Source of the DNA: Plantago elongata
Taxonomy: Eukaryota > Streptophyta > Magnoliopsida > Lamiales > Plantaginaceae
Assembly: GCA_036897095.1 (NCBI GenBank)
Contig: JAYMSP010000069.1
Span: 29,523 to 93,522, forward strand
Direction: 5' to 3'
DNA length: 64,000 nt
Below are positions 56,371-64,000 of the stretch, one piece after another; position 1 is the stretch's first letter; every line of letters starts with the position of its first letter. A program made the position numbers and the translations under genes. The notes beneath the pieces are model-generated. The model had not been told where the DNA came from. It was given only the letters and a program-made list of their open reading frames with translations, and did not search any database.

Positions 56371-59300
56371 ATGAAGAGCTCATTTCACGGCAGTGGTAAG
56401 CGGAGCGCCTCCCCTGCCTACTCTACCTCCACTGCCACCACCTCCTCTCGGAGGTCTACCGCCGCAGCACCGCCGACACCGCATGCTTACAACTCCCCTG
56501 CCTACTCTAGCTCCACTGCCACCACCGCTTCTCGGAGGTCCACCGCCGACAATCCAGTGAAAAGCATCGTTCGATTGCTCACCGATTCGCTCGTGCGTTG
56601 TTTCACTCCGCCTGATCAGGAGAAGAATTCGAGTAGCAAGTTTACGGACTCTTTTGGTACGTGATTGATTTGATTCTTCTCTTAGTTTCAAAATTGAGAA
56701 TCAGAATTAGTTTCGTATGTGGATCACACACTCATTGCTAGTAGTGGTGCACGGGGAGACCCGGCATCTCCGAAAAATATTTTTCCAGTAGAATGTTTGA
56801 GCATTTGTGAATTGTGATTTCTGTCTCAGTAGTCAGTATCAGTCGCTTTGGTGAACAGTTGTAAATTTGTCTGTGTGAGTTTAGGAAATGCAAGCTTGTG
56901 GTGCTTATTTAGTATACTTTTCAATGTGAGAGATAGGTGATGTAGTTATAGGCATATTTATTAATAGCCTTATAAAAACCGATGGATAATTCTTAATTAT
57001 GTAGTTATCTCACGAGCCACAGGGGACGAGGTATAGTTTTAGACTTTTAGTTGTATTCTTGTTTGGATTCGGTTGATATGTTCGTAAATGATGTAACCAG
57101 TTGATTCAGAGGTAGATATCCTCTTCAGTTTCATGGATTGATGTGTGCAGATTTGTTGCTAGGCTTCTTCGCAGTTATCCGGTTAATATTCACAAGAACG
57201 TCTACCACGATCTAGAGTTTTCATAATTGAATGTGGCCTAATTGATGACGGGATTGCTAAGTAATATAATGCGAATGCAACCCTATATGGAAATGCAAGT
57301 CTTTTGGTCCTACTAAAATGATACTCCTATAGGAGGGTGGGTTATTGTAGGTTTAGTTGTGTTTTTGGTTGGAGCTGGGTGAAATATTTCTGATTCATGT
57401 ACAAGTTTAATAGTAGTACACTCTATTTGTCTATTTATGATTCTCAATTTACTCTTGATCTGCACGCCTACTATAATTTGTAGTTTGTCATGATCGAATG
57501 AGGCCTAATAGAGACAGGATAGCTATATTTTAAATGGTGATGGCGATAAAGATCTCTTTCATAACTCTAATGCATGGTTGTTGGGGGAACTCATACTTTA
57601 TACTTGATGAACTTTGATTGCAAATAAGTGGGGCTACTTTTAATGATCAACTCATTTGATTCCTCAGAAGCTTCTACTTCTGGCAGTGAGAAGAGACGTT
57701 ATTCAAGCCAGAGCATCTATGGTTCAAATTCAAATGCTTCAACACATACAAGGCAGCCTGGGAGTGTTAAATTCACCATTGAAGAGATACTGAAGGCAAC
57801 TGGAAAATTTTCCCCCAGCTTTAAAGTTGGACAGGGTGGTTTTGGAACAGTATATAAGGGTGAACTGTATGACGGAACTTTAGTTGCTGTCAAGCGAGCT
57901 AAGAAGGTTGGGATGCAATAAAATGAAAATTTGTTTCCAAAATCACTTGTATTCTTTAGCAAGATTTCGAGTTTATTGAATAAGATGGACTATTTATTAG
58001 TATTATTCTGCAGAACATGCATGATAACCATTTGGGACCCGAATTTCTCAATGAGGTGCACACATTGTTGCAAGTGGAGCATCTAAATTTAGTAAAATTT
58101 TACGGTCACGTGGAGCATGGAGATGAAAGGCTTCTGGTTGTCGAGTATGTTCCAAACGGAACACTTAGAGAGCACTTGGACAGTGAGTTTCTTTCCACAT
58201 ACATTTTTTCATCCTGAAGATGCTTAATTCTTCCTTTGTTCTTGTTGAACATGCATTACACATATCTTGAAGTTTGATGCAACATCACAAAACTATCTTT
58301 GTTCTTTCAATATTTTGGGAAGCTCCCTTTTAGTTTGCATATCTCATGAGACTCTTTAACTATAAGTTTGTTTTATGTTAAATCTTGTATCAAAACAGGG
58401 TGTAAATTCTATTTCCATTTTCTGTCCTTTTAAGTCTTATCGGATGACAACAAATATGCTGATGCAGATTTGCACGGTCAAACTCTTGATTTTGCTTCGC
58501 GGCTAGACATTGCAATTGACGTGGCTCATGCAATCACGTATCTACACACATATACAGGTGCGGACTTCATATCAACTCCATATAATGAAAACTTTATCTC
58601 TCGAAGATGTAGTCCATCTGAATTTGTGGCATTGCTTGTTCTTTCCATAATCATTTGTACTTGCACCAAAACATCTAGTTGTTTATACTGCACATGATTC
58701 CTTTTTGTTTTACTAAACTTTGCATCAAATCTGCTTTCTTCAAGCTCCAAAAGTTATACTCCCTCCGTCCCGACATTTTTAGCCGCCCCAAGAACTATAT
58801 TACCAAAAAAGGAAGCTACCTCACACCAAACAAATAATAAAAAATCTTACCCTTACACACAAATTACACTCACTAAAATTACACTTGCCAACTTTTTATG
58901 GCTTAACATTTTTTATTATTCACCTAAAACTATGCGCCAACTTGATTTGTGAAGTTCTCCGGGATGGAAGGGGGTATAATTTAGAAAATTTATGATTCTA
59001 GTGCTGAGTTTCTGCAAATAGAAGTGTTCTGTGCCATGAAAATAACATAGGATGATCTACTGCAAATTCTAAATCTGGTATTATGTTATTATACTGTTCA
59101 TAACTTTAGACAGCTTGTATCTCAAAAAAAAAAAAAAACTTTAGACAGCTTTCTAATCATACAGATCAGCCAATTATACATAGAGACATAAAGTCTTCAA
59201 ACATTCTCCTCACGGAAAACCTACGAGCTAAAGTAGCGGACTTTGGTTTTGCACGGTCGGGAGTTGATCGTGAATCAGGAGCCACACATATTTCTACACA

Positions 59301-60077
59301 AGTCAAAGGAACTGCTGGCTACTTGGACCCTGAGTACCTTAGTACCTATCAACTCACAGAAAAGAGTGACGTGTACTCGTTTGGTGTTTTACTTGTGGAG
59401 CTTATTACTGGTAGACGCCCTATAGAAACTAGACGGGAAACGAAGGAGCGCATTACTATCAAATGGGTATAAATTTCTCTCACATTATGTTTTGCTCTGC
59501 ATGCTGCATTTACTAGTATTGATCTCACGGAATTCACAGCCGGCCACACACATAATGCAATAGTATAAGAATGATTTGCTTAGTGAAGTAGTATTTTATA
59601 GGTTTATGTAATTTATATAGTGTCAACTTTCATGGAATAAAATCTGATATGTTCCATCTAGACTCTGAATGAAGGCCAAACTGCACGTTGGACTTGGTTC
59701 AATTAATCACACAGATCACATTTCAGTGGTTGTAATTGACTAATTTTAATATCGTTAGGGGCAATAGATCACTTCTTTTCTTCACAGTAGTATACAACTG
59801 TGTTTGGTGCAATGTAAATTTAATTCGTACTCTCTGTCTTCTTATGAATTAATTAAATCAGGCTATCAGGAAGTTTATGAGTGGAGAGGCAATTTTAGCT
59901 TTGGATCCAAGGCTTGTAAGAAATCCTGCAAATAACTTTGCATTGGAAAAAATGTTTGAATTAGCATTTCAATGTCTGGCTCCTCGCCGGCAAAATAGAC
60001 CATCTATGAGGAAGTGTGCGGAGATCCTTTGGAGTGTCAGGAAGGATTACAAGGAGCTATTGACTCCAGGTACATAA
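56371..60077 (+). CDS. CRCK2-like: calmodulin-binding receptor-like cytoplasmic kinase, CRCK2-like
   Basis: Six exons: 56371-56656, 57668-57906, 58014-58182, 58468-58557, 59165-59466 and 59862-60077, giving 433 residues, near CRCK2 in size. There is no signal peptide or membrane segment; the N-terminus is Ser/Thr-rich and contains an internal repeat. The kinase core is complete: glycine loop [19 protein letters not shown] lysine, catalytic [10 protein letters not shown] (RD type), DFGFAR, and [10 protein letters not shown] activation segment. CRCKs bind calcium-calmodulin near subdomain II and act in stress signalling. The C-terminus [20 protein letters not shown] is a family signature. Exon 2 ends AAG|GTTGGG, and reading through it would stop after five codons. 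The TAA follows CCAGGTACA, which could be read as a donor, but the ending already matches the family. A CT-rich leader precedes the ATG. Confidence 0.92.
58759..58974. mobile_element. Stowaway MITE in CRCK intron 4
   Basis: 216 bp beginning CTCCCTCCGTCCCGACATTT and ending TTCTCCGGGATGGAAGGGGG, flanked by TA (58757-58758, 58975-58976). Textbook Stowaway ends. Confidence 0.9.
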
Positions 60078-60866
60078 TTCCATGATCTCCGGCTATCAAA
60101 AGAGTGACTCTTGAATGTGTGATAATACATACATCATGGTATACTATTACACATATTGCTCAGTTTCCATGGAGTTAAAAGCTGAGTCACATGCTGTTAT
60201 ATTAGCCTTGTACAAGTATTTCAATAGCCAAGGTTGCTTTGCTGATATTATATTTGTGTGAGTGTAGAGATTTTTTTTCTAAATCGTATATATAAGTAAA
60301 TAGTCATATCTTGTAGACAGTTACATTACTGCATTGAGTTGTATTGGATTGACACACCATTTGATTTGATATCGAATATGGAACTCCTTGTTAAGGAGAA
60401 CTCATCATTCTCTTATTAATTTCACTTTCCTTGGGTATGATGAGTTTTCTATCACACACCATAAGCTAAGAATGGGCTCCCAGTTCCCGACCTGGGTGTG
60501 CATTGCGTTGTCAGATAAAACTCTCAACCCGTTAAAAAATGAAAGTGTGTATAGTTCTCAGTTCACGTGTTTATAAGGCTCATATGTGCATTCTAGAGTC
60601 CACAATACGAGTATTGAATAAAAAGAGATCCATGATGTTGATTTTCTACTTTAGTGCCAACTTCTCAAATAAGGACATATGACCAAAGAACATAGCTAGT
60701 GCATTCATTAATTATCTCACACTATCTTACACAAACCCAGCACTGCTTATTTGTTATCTATTCACCATTACAAGATATCAAACATCTCCAAAACATGTAT
60801 AGTATCATCATTACTTATATAACATAAGCAATAGTCTCTGCATCATTTACTAGTCCACTTCCACAA
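60078..60866. other. convergent 3' region, CRCK and FRO genes
   Basis: About 790 bases between the two convergent stop codons. They probably hold both 3' UTRs and a short spacer. No other feature seen. Confidence 0.55.
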
Positions 60867-62587
60867 TCACCAGGTGAAGCTGATGGATTCAAAATGGAGA
60901 TTATCTGCTAAACCAGAGGAGCATATGGCTGCAACATCATGCCTCATTTCCTTTGGTCCACTAACGAGTACTCCTACATTTTCTTCTTTGATATCCATCA
61001 GAATTGCTGCAACCAAAACCAGTCAATTTTTATTGGAACATTGAGAACTGATGCAGAGAAATTAGACTGCAAGAATTAGAATTGACTTACTCTTGAGATT
61101 AGGCCTGTCACCATAATGCACATGGACAGATTTGCTAATTGATTGAAGTGGAAGGCTTTCGAGTTCTATATCATCATGATCAAATGAATTCGAACTTGGT
61201 GAATCCCTGGTGAATGATTCCTTCATGACTTGAACCTGCTTGGCTTCTTTGGCATTCTGTTTCTTGTTCCATAGAAAAGCACTGCTAGATGCCACGACTA
61301 TGGAGAAACAGATCATCAACATGTTCATAGAGCCTTTCTTGGTGTATGAGTAGAGGTTCTTTATGTTTTGGTCGACAGGGTACACAACATACTGGGTGAA
61401 AGTCCCTAAAAGCACTAGGAAAATTATGTAAGATGATGAAATTATCGCAGCGAGCCAGAGCCAACTGTTGGGGCCTAGTGCAGGAGATATGGGTTCATCA
61501 GTTGCATTTGGTTCAAACCGTACAATCCTGGGGGATTCATGTTTGTTTTTGGATTGCTCCTTTTCTCTTGTAACATAGGCTTCAATATCTAACTCAAGGT
61601 TGCAAGAGTTAGAAGGAAGGCCAGATGTTGGGAGAATGAGGTCTAGTATGGAGAGGTTTGATGAGTTCTTGAATACACTAATGAGTTTGATTTTGGGAGC
61701 CTTGCACTTCAGGGTGGAGCTAGTGTGGATAAGATCGCGGATTATGGATATGAATGGGGTAATTCCGCTACCTCCACTAATCATCACTAGCACGTCGTAC
61801 CTGCAAAATTTTAAGGTTAATGTGTCAGTCTTCATGTAAAAACATCTGCCTTATCGACTTAACATCAGAACCAATTCTTGTAAAACCTCAGGCATATACA
61901 AAAACAATCATGTATGTTTTACGAATGGGTGCCTTAAATTGTTAACCTGTGAAAATGAGTTGCGCAAGGTCCATATGGTCCTTCGACTGAGACTTGTAGG
62001 CGTTCAATGGGGGAAGGGGATGACATGGCATCGTATAGTTCCTTAGTCCACTTGCCCTCGCATTTGATCATGACGCTAAGCCTCTCTGGTTCAAGGCTGC
62101 TACTTGAAGTTATGGTAAAAGGATGCCATTGAAGCTTGGAAATGCTTGGTACATTGATAAAGATGGTACTTGTTGGAGTGTATTTCAAACCTGCAAGAAT
62201 GAATTAAGTACTGACCCAAAACAACTAGTGATAATATATATTCATCTTATTGAGCTTACCCTTGCTCTTGGAGAAGTTGAGCTCGACGGTTTCACAAGAT
62301 AGAACACGAGCGGAAACAAGACAAACGTTCTGTCTCGATTGCAAGAACCTCAAGTATCGATCGATGATAAAGAGATAGAAGCCAGGAAGCATAATGCAGG
62401 CAAATCCAATGCCAATGTGCAGTATGAAGAAAATAATGAAGGGAATGTAGAGGTAGTGAGTGAAGAGAAAAAGCTCAAACATTTTCCTTCTTATGGTTGG
62501 GTAGGTAGTTACCCACATTGCCAATCCACATAGCAGAGAGATTTCCCCAGCTATGTTTGCTACATAATGATCTCCCCATTTAAGCAT
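60867..62587 (-). CDS. FRO: ferric-chelate reductase, FRO2-like (3' part)
   Basis: Minus strand, partial: exons 62587-62260, 62190-61947, 61800-61091 and 61006-60867 encode the last about 473 residues. The remaining N-terminal exons lie beyond the right edge. FROs are plasma-membrane flavocytochromes that move electrons from cytosolic NADPH through FAD and two hemes to extracellular Fe(III) chelates. Visible parts are membrane helices with heme-ligand-like histidines (FTHYLY, LHIG), the FAD motif HPFTITSS, VEGPYGP, and the NADPH motif ISGGSGITPF. Two further helices follow (SWLWLAAIISSSYIIF and MLMICFSIVVASSSAFLW), then the terminal SGPKEMRHDVAAICSSGLA...ISFTW. Sequence is closest to the FRO1-FRO5 group. 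Exon 62587 is preceded by a good acceptor, so it is not the first exon. Confidence 0.92.
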
Positions 62588-64000
62588 CTGCAGTTATTTC
62601 AACAGACAATAAAATACATTTATTTGAAAAAAGAACAATGAAATCTTAGCTTATAAAATTTAACCCAACAAAATTATTGTTGATTCAAACTTAGGTCTAA
62701 CATACAGTATTGCATACAAACTACTTTCTTATGTTACTCTTCATCTATAATGTAATAAGATTTGTTACGCGAGTCAAACCTTAGTACTAGACTCATTAAT
62801 ACTCGAGCTCGGCTGACTCGATAAGGTTAACGAGCCAAACTTGAGCCTAATTTTATACTTGTTTATTTAATTATTCGAGCTCGTGCACGAAATTATTTTT
62901 TAACTCGTTTTTTGTAACGAGCCGAACTCGAACTCGACTTGTTTAACCATAGCTACTAATAAGTTTTTGTGATGTAATTATACATTTTCTCCTAGCTTGT
63001 CATCTGATACATTAGTACTAGGTCAAAACATATCAGTTTTAATAATCTCTAGTGGCGCAAAGTAAAAGGTGGATTTTGCCTGGTAACCTTTTTAGTGTTT
63101 TAGACCACTTCCATAAAACTAAGATCGCATTATTTAAAGTAGATAGGCTATCTTCACCCATAATAATTCTCAATTTTAAAAGATTTATGGCATTAACAAC
63201 AATAAAATAAATATTTCAAAGAATTCCATTATTACATTCATTTTATTTTAAATATTGACATTTTCTTTCTCCATGTTTAATTAGTTTATTTTTGGTACCA
63301 AATTACATAGACAAATTTTAATTAATATAATATAACTTTATCTACAAATATCCCAAAATTATTTTGAACATATATTTGAATTCATCGTGACAAGATGAAT
63401 CCATAGACACCAATCTTGAATACTATTATAATTAAATAAATTATTTTATAAAATAAAATAAAATAAAATAAGGAAATTTAAAAAATAGATAATTTATTAA
63501 ATTAATTCAATCATACATGAAATTTTATGGAATTAGTTTTATTTTCAACAAGTATTGTATATCTTTGACTGTTCATTTTTTATATGTTGACATTACATAA
63601 AGTATTTATTGAATATCATATAATTTTATCTATAAAATAATTAAAAATATTCAAAAAATATTTAAATTATTCGTGACAAGACAAATTCATTAACAACAAT
63701 TTATGATATTATTACTAATTAAATAAATTATAAATTAATTATTATACTACCTGTCTAATTCCATTTTGATGTGGCCAACCTATATCATATACATCAATTT
63801 TGTTTAAATTTAAATTTTGAGATCGATACTTGTCCAGTGTATAGCTCTGAATAGTATTTAAGAAATTCAATTGAAAAAACAAAAACAAAAAAAATTAAAA
63901 TATTGACAACATTTTTAGTAACGATATTGCAAATATATTAAAGAATAGCAAATTAGTAGGAGACAATTGTAATTTGACCTAGAAGTGACAATTTAATATA
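62588..64000 (-). other. long intron of the FRO gene (continues past window)
   Basis: No sequence matching the N-terminal FRO exons is found here, so this whole stretch is probably intron. It contains a cluster of GAGCTCG/CGAGCC words (62775-62950) typical of some plant DNA transposons, a diverged tandem duplication (about 63240-63475 and 63525-63745, offset 286 bases around CGTGACAAGA), and an (AAAAT)n run at 63453-63472. Confidence 0.55.

Noticed and set aside
60062-60080. Extra 3' exon of the kinase gene from the GTACAT donor-like sequence
   Set aside because: The protein already ends at the usual family position, and no matching downstream exon is seen.
63453-63472. CRISPR-like or satellite array
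   Set aside because: It is only an (AAAAT)n microsatellite; plants have no CRISPR arrays.

Overview
This window is nuclear DNA of a flowering plant, almost certainly a eudicot. It is AT-rich and carries split genes with canonical GT-AG introns. It also holds plant-only families (land-plant GPAT, PHT4, CRCK, FRO, At2g35280-type F-box), an intron-containing tRNA-Tyr, and a typical plant transposon load (Helitron, hAT, PIF/Harbinger, Mutator-like, Stowaway, pogo-like, SINE and gypsy remnants). A few repeat types hint at an asterid, but I cannot fix the species.

Left part (1-18 kb): the tail of a Helitron (helicase C-terminus, terminal hairpin and CTAA end) with a tRNA-derived SINE nested in it; a repeat-rich stretch; a GPAT4/8-type cutin acyltransferase (+); a plastid PHT4;4/ANTR2-type transporter (+, 11 exons, including a short first exon that a simple ORF scan misses); and an F-box gene (+) whose second intron carries a 1-kb terminal-inverted-repeat element. 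Centre (18-40 kb): ORC5 (-), a HAD-like hydrolase similar to At2g45990 (+), a MESD-like ER chaperone (-), mitochondrial beta-cyanoalanine synthase (+), tRNA-Tyr (+), a UBC4/5/6-type E2 (-), and an ELM2-domain protein (-). I joined exons by reading through splice sites, and every complete gene model closes in frame.

Right part (40-64 kb): about 16 kb of transposon debris (Stowaway, a decayed Helitron helicase, a Mutator-like MITE, tandem duplications, and a truncated gypsy element with one LTR and a frameshifted gag). Then come a calmodulin-binding receptor-like cytoplasmic kinase (CRCK2-like, +) and the 3' part of a FRO2-like ferric-chelate reductase (-) that runs off the right edge.

The genes do not form one pathway. 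They do preserve two gene neighbourhoods known from Arabidopsis: GPAT8/PHT4;4/CRCK2 (with GPAT4/FRO1-FRO2 on the sister block), and the At2g45990-At2g46040 block (HAD hydrolase, UBC6, ARID1). The second lies inside the first. The least familiar structure I see is a two-copy family of small inverted-repeat elements (4164-4475 and about 27896-28255). Their interiors are arrays of roughly 21-bp G/T-rich monomers.
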